From the NCBI GenBank assembly GCA_964408435.1, contig CAYOZL010000020.1, forward strand, positions 1 to 35,489: a DNA stretch of 35,489 nucleotides, written 5' to 3'. Both the position numbers and the translations under genes were made by a program. The notes beneath the pieces were generated by a model. It saw nothing but the letters and a program-made list of their open reading frames with translations. It was not told the DNA's origin and made no database searches. The DNA comes from CAYOZL01 sp964408435. GTDB lineage: Bacteria; Bdellovibrionota_C; UBA2361; SZUA-149; CAYOZL01. Positions 7,175 to 13,897 of the stretch are shown here, one piece after another; the first letter of the stretch is position 1; each line of letters begins with the position of its first letter.

Positions 7175-7527
7175 AATTCTGTCCTCCATGATTGGGGTTA
7201 GTTTGTTAAAAAAAGCGGCCTAGAAAAACAATCTCTAGGCCACTTTCTTTTTCAAGAAACCAAATCTGACAGAATAATAATTTAACCTCTATTTTTAACC
7301 TTATATTTTGCTACCGCGATACCTTGTTGTTTAGACACAACAAGACACCGCTTAAAAATCTATTAAAATATTTTTTCAAAGAACAATTAAGACATTATAA
7401 TACCAGATTATTAATTTAATATCAAAATTATGAATAAATAGCTAAGTATTTGATTTTTATGAACTAAATGGTATTTAGCCTCGAATTGGCAACTTAAATC
7501 AATTATTTTCGATTACTTATAAGTATG
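7175..7527. other. Gene-free interval between the orphan gene and higBA
   Basis: No gene is seen. It contains a strong terminator-like hairpin (listed separately at 7218-7242) and a perfect 8-bp hairpin at 7323-7330/7337-7344 with a 6-base loop. The remainder, especially 7370-7527, is very AT-rich without recognisable signals until the higB promoter. Confidence 0.5.
7218..7242 (-). terminator. Bidirectional terminator or attenuator upstream of the 166-aa gene
   Basis: A perfect 8-bp GC-containing stem (7218-7225 with 7235-7242) and a 9-base loop are flanked by an A-run on the left and a T-rich tract on the right. Read on the minus strand it is followed by a run of seven T residues, 43 bases before the start codon of the 166-aa gene. 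Because that gap is short and has no clear promoter, the hairpin may act as a leader attenuator; it may equally be a boundary terminator working in both directions. Confidence 0.65.
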
Positions 7528-7556
7528 TTTACAAACCTAACAAATTACTATATAAT
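7528..7556 (+). promoter_or_regulatory. higBA promoter
   Basis: TTTACA (7528-7533), a 17-base spacer and TATAAT (7551-7556) form a near-consensus housekeeping promoter. The -10 element ends six bases before the higB ATG, so the transcript should be leaderless or nearly so. Confidence 0.75.
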
Positions 7557-7576
7557 CGTATTATGATAATACGATT
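7554..7576. promoter_or_regulatory. higBA operator (palindrome over the start codon)
   Basis: A perfect 10-bp inverted repeat (7554-7563 and 7567-7576) is separated by three bases, and its centre is the higB start codon. It overlaps the -10 element. HigA-type antitoxins bind such dyads to repress their own operon, so this is the likely autoregulatory site. Confidence 0.7.
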
Positions 7577-7856
7577 CAAGCATCAGCTTGCTGAAGACAT
7601 TTTTCTTAATCGTATTACTGGAGCTTCAAGGAAATTCCCTTTAGAGCTTAGGAAAATAGCGGATAGAAAATTGCAATATCTAAATGCTGCTCTTAAGCTT
7701 CAAGACTTAAAAAGTCCTCCTGGAAATAGACTTGAGATGCTTCAAGGAAACTTAAAAGGCTATTACTCTATTCGAATTAACAGTCAATGGAGAATAATTT
7801 TTAAATGGAAAGATGGTGCAGATGAAGTGCAAATTATTGATTATCATAAAGGTTAA
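7563..7856 (+). CDS. higB: HigB-family toxin (RelE-like mRNA interferase)
   Basis: At 97 aa this is the usual size for HigB of the toxin-first RelE superfamily, which cleaves mRNA on the ribosome. Family features are visible: an N-terminal helix with conserved basic residues, a central segment GNRLEMLQGNLKGYYSIRI matching the family pattern (L-x-x-L-x-G-x-L-x-G-x-x-S-I-R-I), the strand SQWRIIFKW, and the end VQIIDYHKG. The gene lies six bases upstream of higA and is co-transcribed with it, the reversed gene order typical of hig systems. There is no ribosome-binding site; the start codon lies directly after a -10 element. A palindromic operator covers the start codon. All expected core residues seem intact, so it is probably functional. 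Confidence 0.92.
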   Translation: MIIRFKHQLAEDIFLNRITGASRKFPLELRKIADRKLQYLNAALKLQDLKSPPGNRLEMLQGNLKGYYSIRINSQWRIIFKWKDGADEVQIIDYHKG

Positions 7857-7862
7857 TAAAAT

Positions 7863-8129
7863 ATGAGACCAGGCAAACCAATACATCCGGGACAAATGCT
7901 ATTAAAAGAGTTTCTTGAACCTGCTAACTTATCTCAAAGAGAATTTGCTTCAAAAATAGGTTGGACAACTGCGAAATTAAATGAGCTTGTTAAAGGGAAA
8001 AGAGGAATCACTGCAGCAACTGCTCTAGACCTTGCAGCTATGCTAAAAACATCGGCAGAACTTTGGTTACAACTTCAAATGTACGTTGACTTACATCAAG
8101 AAGAACTAAATAGAAAAGAAGCTTCATAG
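7863..8129 (+). CDS. higA: HigA-family antitoxin, XRE helix-turn-helix
   Basis: This 88-aa protein has the HigA family opening (RPGKPIHPGQMLLKEFLEP) followed by a Cro/C1-type helix-turn-helix at about residues 24-60 (LSQREFASKIGW, then LNELVKGKRGIT). The C-terminal helix AELWLQLQMYVDL is the part that usually contacts the toxin. It starts six bases after higB ends, so the two are translated from one mRNA and form a neutralising complex that also represses the operon through the dyad at 7554-7576. It is a normal length for the family, with no sign of decay. The pair sits at the border between block 1 and the toxin-immunity cassette. Confidence 0.92.
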   Translation: MRPGKPIHPGQMLLKEFLEPANLSQREFASKIGWTTAKLNELVKGKRGITAATALDLAAMLKTSAELWLQLQMYVDLHQEELNRKEAS

Positions 8130-8179
8130 CTTTATGAATAATGATAAAAATTTCTCTAAACTGAAATTTATTTAAAATA

Positions 8180-8611
8180 TTAAGGGGATGTAGAATATTC
8201 TACTGGCACTTTACTCGCTTCTTGATTGCAATATACTAATCGATTTAGAAGGCCGTAGGCTTTATAAGTTAACAGACCTAGTTTCACTGCTTTAATTAAT
8301 CTAGAGTCTGATTCTTTTAGCTCTTCAATTAAATAAAAATTACTTAGTGCTCTATTAGAATCCCCTTGGTTAGTCTTTCTTAAATAAAGATATAATTCAA
8401 AGCGAAGTTCTTTAATAAAATTATTTACTTTATGTTTGTTGCCAAATACAAACATCTCTAAATCTTTTTCAACTAAAGAGATGTTAATTAAATCTAGTTC
8501 ATTATATTTTGCAACATTTTTTGCTAAATCAATTACTTGTTTCCATTGAACTGGATCTAGTAGCCATAAATTACTTGGTTTTGTAAGCCATTTTAGAAGT
8601 AAAAATTTCAT
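8180..8611 (-). CDS. Small unknown protein, candidate immunity factor, 143 aa
   Basis: Not recognised by family. The protein is mostly helical, with no signal peptide despite a hydrophobic N-terminus (MKFLLLKWLTKPSNLWLL). The middle carries a charged segment (FGNKHKVNNFIKELRFELYLYLRKT). It is the third gene in the minus-strand series toxin - 77-aa gene - 143-aa gene and has no other neighbours, so an immunity role for the upstream toxin is an inference from position. It can also be transcribed on its own: a TAGATAAAT-like -10 lies just before the ATG, and a 31-bp bipartite repeat shared with the toxin promoter region lies 12 bases upstream. It has no clear Shine-Dalgarno. Confidence 0.7.
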   Translation of the reverse strand: MKFLLLKWLTKPSNLWLLDPVQWKQVIDLAKNVAKYNELDLINISLVEKDLEMFVFGNKHKVNNFIKELRFELYLYLRKTNQGDSNRALSNFYLIEELKESDSRLIKAVKLGLLTYKAYGLLNRLVYCNQEASKVPVEYSTSP

Positions 8612-8622
8612 AAGTATTTATC

Positions 8623-8653
8623 TAATCGCAGATTTTTAAAAATAGTTGCTAAT
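8623..8653. repeat. Bipartite direct repeat, copy 1
   Basis: TAATCGCAGATT, nine unconserved bases, then AGTTGCTAAT. The same two blocks with the same spacing occur in the same orientation at 9844-9874. This copy lies immediately upstream of the 143-aa gene. It could be a shared regulatory site or a recombination footprint around the toxin cassette. Confidence 0.7.
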
Positions 8654-8670
8654 ACAAAAATAAAAAATCC

Positions 8671-8904
8671 TCATAAACGACCACCAAAGCCTTTGTGAAG
8701 AACTTCTCCTGTATTTGCATGCAAAGTAATAAATACATTTTGCCCTTTAAAATCTGCATCTGACTTAACTCTAATAAGTCTTCTTCCAAAAAACCAGAAA
8801 TACCAAGTTCTCCAAATACTGATCCTTCCTTCAAAAGGCCAGCCATTTTGCTCTGCTATTTCTCTTGAAATCTCGATTACTTCTTTATTTGTCAGTACTC
8901 TCAT
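8671..8904 (-). CDS. Small PepSY-like protein, candidate immunity factor, 77 aa
   Basis: An N-terminal helix (LTNKEVIEISREIAEQNGWPFEG) is followed by a short beta region (TWYFWFFGRRLIRVKSDA, then NVFITLHANTGEVLHKGFGGR). This helix-plus-strands arrangement ending in a TGEV turn resembles PepSY/YpeB-like modules and many small immunity proteins; the resemblance is by eye only. The gene overlaps the end of the toxin gene by 20 bases in another frame, so it is translationally coupled to it, the classic position for an immunity gene. Its own ribosome site is weak. No signal peptide. Confidence 0.72.
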   Translation of the reverse strand: MRVLTNKEVIEISREIAEQNGWPFEGRISIWRTWYFWFFGRRLIRVKSDADFKGQNVFITLHANTGEVLHKGFGGRL

Positions 8905-9808
8905 TAGCTAGTAAATGCACTCCATAGTGAAGATTTCCAATAGTTATTGTCGTAGTGGCTCCCTCTAATAATACATCTTTAAGTTCTACATAGCCTTGTT
9001 TTATAGGAAACTTTAAACCTTCAGCAAAGTTTTTAACCCCATTAACCTTAGCTTGCGAATAGCTCTCAGCTATAGCTTCTTCCATATATCTCATCAAAGG
9101 TGCACTTTCACTTAAATCTTTCGCTCTAACATTTTGTAAAGCCTTAAGTTTAGGAGAAAAGAAAGAATGAACTTTTTCATGATGGTATGCCAAAGCTTGA
9201 TCAGCCCTAGTACCTCTAGTGGAATATAAAATATCTCCATTTAAATCCGTTCTACCAATTCCTTTAGGTAAGTCTGGTGTTCCTTTTACACTAGGTTTGT
9301 AAAAATATTTTCCATTTACAGCTTCCTTATCAAACATTGCTTTAGTAATATTTGAGTCTGCTGCTTTAGTAGATTTCAATCCAGTTTCAATTATAGCATC
9401 AGCTGACTTTGCGGCTTTAGCACTTGCTTTCCCGCCTTTTAATACTCCTTTTACATAGTCACCAACACCTGGAACCCAACCAATTGCGCTTAATCCTAAA
9501 TCTTTCCAGCCACCCTTTTCCCCATTTTTTATTTTGATTACCGCAGCCGTGCTGTCTCTAAAATCCCCAACTTGTCCATAAACTGGAATCAGGCCTGCTA
9601 ATGTCTGCCCAATTACTTTCGCCCCAGTATTTTTATCACTAAAATCTCCAAGCGTAGCTCCCTCTATTGCTTGTTCTAAATAACCAGCTTTATTGCTCTT
9701 AGACTGATAATTCAATGTAGGATTTTGTATATAAGTAGTATTGTCAGCCTCTGGGAAACTAGGGTTGTGTATGTATGTTGTATTTGGCTTAATTGACTGA
9801 TCAGACAT
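8885..9808 (-). CDS. Polymorphic-toxin-like protein with zincin (HExxH) domain, 307 aa
   Basis: The N-terminus (residues 8-32) contains a duplicated motif, NTTYIHNPSF and NTTYIQNPTL. Residues about 66-122 resemble the small pre-toxin segment common in polymorphic toxins (GLIPVYGQVGDFRD, then GWVPGVGDYVKG). From about residue 185 there is a metallopeptidase-like domain: HEKVH at 210-214 is a canonical zinc-binding HExxH, followed by FFSPKLKAL and an acidic helix MEEAIAES (242-249) that could provide the third ligand. This arrangement matches metallopeptidase toxin domains known from Rhs and related toxins. There is no signal peptide. AGGAGA lies 6 bases before the ATG. Two small genes follow on the same strand as immunity candidates. 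The short length indicates a compact effector lacking large delivery domains; its delivery system is not in this window. Confidence 0.85.
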   Translation of the reverse strand: MSDQSIKPNTTYIHNPSFPEADNTTYIQNPTLNYQSKSNKAGYLEQAIEGATLGDFSDKNTGAKVIGQTLAGLIPVYGQVGDFRDSTAAVIKIKNGEKGGWKDLGLSAIGWVPGVGDYVKGVLKGGKASAKAAKSADAIIETGLKSTKAADSNITKAMFDKEAVNGKYFYKPSVKGTPDLPKGIGRTDLNGDILYSTRGTRADQALAYHHEKVHSFFSPKLKALQNVRAKDLSESAPLMRYMEEAIAESYSQAKVNGVKNFAEGLKFPIKQGYVELKDVLLEGATTTITIGNLHYGVHLLANESTDK

Positions 9809-9843
9809 TTTAACTCTCCTATTTTTAGCATTATCTGTTTAAT

Positions 9844-9874
9844 TAATCGCAGATTCTCAGCCTAAGTTGCTAAT
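9844..9874. repeat. Bipartite direct repeat, copy 2
   Basis: TAATCGCAGATT, nine bases, AGTTGCTAAT, identical in its two blocks to 8623-8653. This copy lies 35 bases upstream of the toxin start. The two copies are 1,221 bases apart and bracket the toxin and the 77-aa gene. Confidence 0.7.
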
Positions 9875-9918
9875 TCCATAGAATTCGGTAAAAAGCAGTT
9901 TTAAATCATGAATAGAGC

Positions 9919-11877
9919 ATGAATAGACTATCTAAAGAAAAAAGCCCTTACTTACTTCAGCACAAGAACAATCCTGTAGATTGGTACCCTTGGGGTCCAG
10001 AAGCTTTTACTGCTTCAAAAGAACAAGACAAACCTATTTTTTTATCTATTGGATATTCAAGTTGTTACTGGTGCCATGTGATGGAGCAAGAATCTTTTGA
10101 GTCTGAAAAAGTTGCTAAGATTCTAAATGAACATTTTATTTCTATAAAAGTAGATAGAGAAGAAAGACCAGATGTAGACCAGATTTATATGGACGCTGCC
10201 CTTACTATGACTGGGCATGGTGGTTGGCCACTTTCTGCTTTTTTAACTAGTGATTTAAAACCATTTTTTGCTGCTACTTATTTTCCACAAGATAAGTTTA
10301 TTGATCTGCTAAATAAAATTAATGAGATGTGGCAAGCTGATAAAGATAATTTAGTTAACTCAGCAAATGAAATAACTAGTCATTTAAATAAAGAATCTAT
10401 TCTCGGAAAAGCTGAAGAAATTAATGTTAATATATTTGAGAAATTATACGCTCACTTAAAAGATAACTATGATGAGAAGTATGGAGGATTTGGACCAGCG
10501 CCTAAATTTCCACCGACTTATGCGATTAGAAACTTACTGCGTATTAATAGAACAGCTAAATCGGATCAAGAAAACTCTGAAAAAGCCTTAGAGATGGCAA
10601 CGAATACTCTAGAGAATATGGCAAAAGGTGGAATCTTTGATCACCTAGGTGGAGGATTTGCTAGATATTCAGTAGATGACCGTTGGTTAATTCCTCACTT
10701 TGAAAAAATGCTTTATGATAATGCGCTTTTAATTGTTGCTTATTTAGAGGCTTATCAAGTTACTAAAAAAGAAATATTTAAAGATGTATCTCTTTTAACT
10801 ATTAAGTATTTAATTAAAGAAATGTATAGCGAGGCTTTTTTCTCTGCTCAAGATGCAGGGGATGTTGGTAAAGAAGGAGAATACTACTCTTGGTCAATTG
10901 AAGAACTAGAGAGTATTTTAGACGCTGAGGAGGTTCAAAGTTTAAAAGATAATTACGGTATAAGCGAAATTGGAAATTTTGAGCATGGCTTAAGTGTTTT
11001 AAATCTTACTTCTGATTGGGGTGCGAGGACTAATAAAGAAATTAAATCTGCTTTTAAAAAATTAAGTGCTGAGCGAGATCAAAGAAGAGCTCCTCATTTA
11101 GATGATAAAATTCTTACTTCTTGGAATGCGCTTACTATTAGTGCATTAGTTAAGGCATCACAAGTTTTAGAAGAGCCTGGTTATTACGAAATAGCTTGTA
11201 AAACAGCTAGCTTCATTAAAAACAAATTATATAAAAACGATTCACTATTAAGACGCTATAGAGATGGTGATTCAAGCATCAGTGCTTGCCTAGATGATTA
11301 CAGTTATTTAATTCAAGCATTAATAGATTTATACGAGCATCAAGGTGATACAGAGTGGCTTAGCTGGGCAATAGAACTACAAGAAAAGCTAGATCAGAAC
11401 TTTTGGAGTGATAACGCTTATCATTTTGCAAACCCTGAGAGCACTGAGTTAATTTTTAGAAAAAAAGACTTAGTAGATAATGCTACTCCTTCGGGAAATG
11501 GAATTTCGATATTAAATCTTTTTAGACTTTACTTTCTTACCATGAATAAAGATTATGAGAACAAGGCAAAAGAAATAGTATTAAATGCTATGCCTATGGC
11601 AGATAAATATCCTGCTGGTTTTAATTCTATGATTTTAGCGCTTGATTTTTACTTAAACTCTCCTTCACAGATCATTAGTGAAGATAATGAAGAATTAAAG
11701 AATTTACTTTTTAATGAATTCTTACCTAATAAAGTTGTAGCTTGGAAAAAAGAAGATAGCTTTCCAGAGATTGTAAAAGATAAAGAAACTAATAAAGGCA
11801 TATTTATCTGCAAAGATAATACTTGCCAAGCACCAGTTACAGAAATTTCTAAAATTAAAGACAAGCTAAAGTTATAG
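9919..11877 (+). CDS. DUF255/YyaL-type thioredoxin-domain protein, 652 aa
   Basis: A member of the widely conserved YyaL/SSP411 family. An N-terminal thioredoxin-like domain (residues about 1-165) carries the motif CYWC at 49-52 inside the signature SSCYWCHVMEQESF, and the family patterns NPVDWYPWG and GGWPLSAFL are present. The remainder (about 175-620) is an alpha/alpha-toroid of the N-acylglucosamine 2-epimerase/cellobiose-epimerase type, with signature GGFGPAPKFP and HFEKMLYDNALL. The biological role of the family is not firmly established. The length is slightly short of the usual 670-690 residues but all signatures are present. I use the ATG at 9919; an earlier ATG at 9908 is out of frame and stops at once. 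There is no Shine-Dalgarno. It is a single gene, read divergently from the toxin. Confidence 0.92.
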   Translation: MNRLSKEKSPYLLQHKNNPVDWYPWGPEAFTASKEQDKPIFLSIGYSSCYWCHVMEQESFESEKVAKILNEHFISIKVDREERPDVDQIYMDAALTMTGHGGWPLSAFLTSDLKPFFAATYFPQDKFIDLLNKINEMWQADKDNLVNSANEITSHLNKESILGKAEEINVNIFEKLYAHLKDNYDEKYGGFGPAPKFPPTYAIRNLLRINRTAKSDQENSEKALEMATNTLENMAKGGIFDHLGGGFARYSVDDRWLIPHFEKMLYDNALLIVAYLEAYQVTKKEIFKDVSLLTIKYLIKEMYSEAFFSAQDAGDVGKEGEYYSWSIEELESILDAEEVQSLKDNYGISEIGNFEHGLSVLNLTSDWGARTNKEIKSAFKKLSAERDQRRAPHLDDKILTSWNALTISALVKASQVLEEPGYYEIACKTASFIKNKLYKNDSLLRRYRDGDSSISACLDDYSYLIQALIDLYEHQGDTEWLSWAIELQEKLDQNFWSDNAYHFANPESTELIFRKKDLVDNATPSGNGISILNLFRLYFLTMNKDYENKAKEIVLNAMPMADKYPAGFNSMILALDFYLNSPSQIISEDNEELKNLLFNEFLPNKVVAWKKEDSFPEIVKDKETNKGIFICKDNTCQAPVTEISKIKDKLKL

Positions 11878-11897
11878 AAAATTATAAAAACTTATAG

Positions 11898-11927
11898 TTG
11901 TCTCTAATAGTATTTTAGCAATATAAT
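11898..11927 (+). promoter_or_regulatory. Promoter of the HAD phosphatase gene
   Basis: TTGTCT (11898-11903), an 18-base spacer and a perfect TATAAT (11922-11927). The ATG follows after seven bases, which predicts a leaderless mRNA. Confidence 0.65.
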
Positions 11928-11934
11928 CCTTTGC

Positions 11935-12714
11935 ATGAACTCAATAATTAAAGAATACGATGCGTTTGTTTTCGACCTAGATGGCGTGGTTTGGAAAGGC
12001 CTTACTCCAATTGAAGGAGCTGTTGATAAAATCAATGAGCTAATTGGAGAGAATAAAGAAGTAAGATTCTTAACTAACAATGCAACTAAAACAAGAAGGA
12101 CTACTGCAAAAAGAATAATAGACATGGGAATTAAAACTAAAGTTGAACATGTTTATACTTCTGGATACGCAGCAGCATTATATTTAAACAAGAACCATCC
12201 CGGCTCTAAAATTCACGTAATGGGAACATCTGAGCTAAAAGAAGAAATCAAAGCACAAGATTTTAAATTGGTAGATAGAGGGGCAGATTTTGTAGTAGCT
12301 GGCTTAGATAAAGATTTTAACTACGAAAAATTAAATCAAGCAGTTCAAAATATAACCCAAGATGGGGCAAAGATTGTTGCTTGCAATATGGATGCAAGTT
12401 ACCCAACTGAAGATGAATTTAAACCAGGTGCAGGAAGTATTGTTACAGCTTTAATAGTTGCATCCGGTAAACCAACAGACGTTATAATTGGGAAACCGAG
12501 TAAAACTTGCTACGAGCTTATTTTAGAAGAGCTAGACCTACCGAAACCTAGATGCTTGATGGTGGGAGACAAAATTCAAACTGATTTGCTAGGAGCAAGA
12601 CAAGTAGGAATGAGCACTTGTATGGTTTTATCTGGAGTTGGTTGTAAGACAGACATTGAAGAGCATAACTTTCATCCTGAACATGTAATTGATTCAGTTT
12701 GCGGTATTGCTTAA
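11935..12714 (+). CDS. HAD-superfamily phosphatase, NagD/PGP-like
   Basis: A HAD class IIA hydrolase of 259 aa, the normal size for the NagD / 4-nitrophenylphosphatase / phosphoglycolate phosphatase group. Motif I is DLDGVVWKG (nucleophile Asp14, acid-base Asp16), motif II is FLTNNATK, motif III contains the lysine in GKPSKTCYELI, and motif IV is MVGDKIQTDLLGA. A C2-type cap lies between motifs II and III. Proteins of this type remove phosphate from small metabolites such as phosphoglycolate or sugar phosphates in the cytosol; the exact substrate cannot be read from the sequence. It has no ribosome-binding site and a -10 element directly before the ATG. It converges with the SOUL gene, sharing four bases (TTAA) that hold both stop codons. 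Confidence 0.9.
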   Translation: MNSIIKEYDAFVFDLDGVVWKGLTPIEGAVDKINELIGENKEVRFLTNNATKTRRTTAKRIIDMGIKTKVEHVYTSGYAAALYLNKNHPGSKIHVMGTSELKEEIKAQDFKLVDRGADFVVAGLDKDFNYEKLNQAVQNITQDGAKIVACNMDASYPTEDEFKPGAGSIVTALIVASGKPTDVIIGKPSKTCYELILEELDLPKPRCLMVGDKIQTDLLGARQVGMSTCMVLSGVGCKTDIEEHNFHPEHVIDSVCGIA

Positions 12715-13355
12715 TTTTTAGCTGTATTTCCAGCTGCACCTTTAGCAATTAAGTCTTCTATTACGATATGAACTTCATTTTTCCTTAAAGATGGGATTGC
12801 CCAAGGTGGGTCGTAAGCAGCGCTATAAGCTTCAGCACTTGCATTATAACCATTTTCACTTAGCCAAGTTCTTAAAACTTTTTCCTTCTTACTAAAACTC
12901 TCTTCATCCCAGCTTCCAGAAAAAGAAATTACTGCTACTGTTCTTTTTGGAAAAGAATTCAGTAAAACTTCATTAGAACTTGGCTCTGGTGTATTATCAG
13001 TAAGGCTACTAGGCACAACAAAGCTCATTTGTTTTTGACTAGACTTATTCTTAGAGCCTGAAAGATTAACAAATACTGGTGCGGTCATCGAAATTTTCTT
13101 CTCGCTTTTATTCTCCCCCGATATGTATTTAAATAATTTCTTAAAGTTAGAATTAGAAGACTCTCTAAATTCTCCAGCATTAGAAGTGCTTACTAATTTA
13201 GTTTTTTCGTAACTTCTAATTTCAATATCATTCTCAAAGTCACTTAAAGTAACTTTGTATGTAGGGTTCTCTAAGCTTCTAACGCCAAAAAGACTGCATG
13301 AATTTAAGATGGAGGTAAAAAATAATAAAATCAATAAATATAGAACTTTAACCAT
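12711..13355 (-). CDS. SOUL-family heme-binding lipoprotein
   Basis: An N-terminal signal peptide ends in the lipobox LNSC with Cys20 as lipidation site, so the protein should be anchored in the membrane on the outer side. The mature part has the SOUL/HBP pattern: YKVTLSDFENDIEIRSYEKTKLVST, then ISMTAPVFVNL, then MSFVVPSSL, and near the end the strand AYSAAYDPPWAIPSLRKNEVHI. Bacterial SOUL proteins bind heme or related tetrapyrroles, but their physiological role is unclear. At 214 aa the length is typical. The gene stands alone and converges with the HAD phosphatase gene. No Shine-Dalgarno is evident. Confidence 0.9.
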   Translation of the reverse strand: MVKVLYLLILLFFTSILNSCSLFGVRSLENPTYKVTLSDFENDIEIRSYEKTKLVSTSNAGEFRESSNSNFKKLFKYISGENKSEKKISMTAPVFVNLSGSKNKSSQKQMSFVVPSSLTDNTPEPSSNEVLLNSFPKRTVAVISFSGSWDEESFSKKEKVLRTWLSENGYNASAEAYSAAYDPPWAIPSLRKNEVHIVIEDLIAKGAAGNTAKN

Positions 13356-13425
13356 AACTACTTAACGTATTACTCTGTTTAACCTAACACAATTATAAAT
13401 TTCACTCCTCACTCGTCATATCAGC

Positions 13426-13881
13426 GTGGCTGAAGATATTAAAGATTCTATTACTCATATCTCTCGAGGCAAATCTTCTCGTAATAGAATAGGCAGTGTA
13501 CTCGTTCCACATAGACTTAGAAAAGAAGAAAGAACTCTGCTTAAAAGAGCAATGAGATATGGCTATTTAGAGCATCATCAATGGTCTAGAGTTAATACAA
13601 TAAATATTTACTCAAAGCTTTGCACTGCTCATGGTTTAATTCCCATTTTTTGTTTTCACGATGATGAGAAATCTAAAGTTACAGTTGAACATTTAAACTT
13701 AGAGCAAAAAAAGAAAACTCTGGAATTACTAACATCAGATATTTACTGTAGCGAACAAAAGGAAAAAGACTCAAATAGTATAAATATAACGCTAGAGAAT
13801 TTAAATAGAAAAAATGCTAAAAAACTTTGCGATAAGATAGCTCGTAAAATTTCCAAACAAAATACTATGCTATCACTTTAG
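13426..13881 (+). CDS. Unknown small basic protein, 151 aa
   Basis: Not recognised. The start is GTG at 13426. The protein is soluble and rich in Lys, Arg and Ser. Residues 10-75 contain RGKSSRNRIGSVLVPHRL, an EERTLLKRAMRYGYLEHHQW helix and a second short basic region, which could suit nucleic-acid or ribosome binding, though that is only a composition argument. The C-terminal 60 residues are charged and helical. It is flanked by the SOUL gene (divergent) and the PyrE-like gene (convergent), whose stop codon lies in the other arm of a shared hairpin. Composition is AT-rich like the host genes, so it is probably native. Confidence 0.7.
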   Translation: MAEDIKDSITHISRGKSSRNRIGSVLVPHRLRKEERTLLKRAMRYGYLEHHQWSRVNTINIYSKLCTAHGLIPIFCFHDDEKSKVTVEHLNLEQKKKTLELLTSDIYCSEQKEKDSNSINITLENLNRKNAKKLCDKIARKISKQNTMLSL

Positions 13882-13897
13882 CTAGAAGACTAGCTAA
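13878..13897. terminator. Bidirectional hairpin between convergent genes
   Basis: A perfect 7-bp stem (13878-13884 with 13891-13897) with a 6-base loop contains the stop codons of both convergent genes, one in each arm. T-runs are weak on both sides, so termination is plausible but not certain. Confidence 0.45.
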
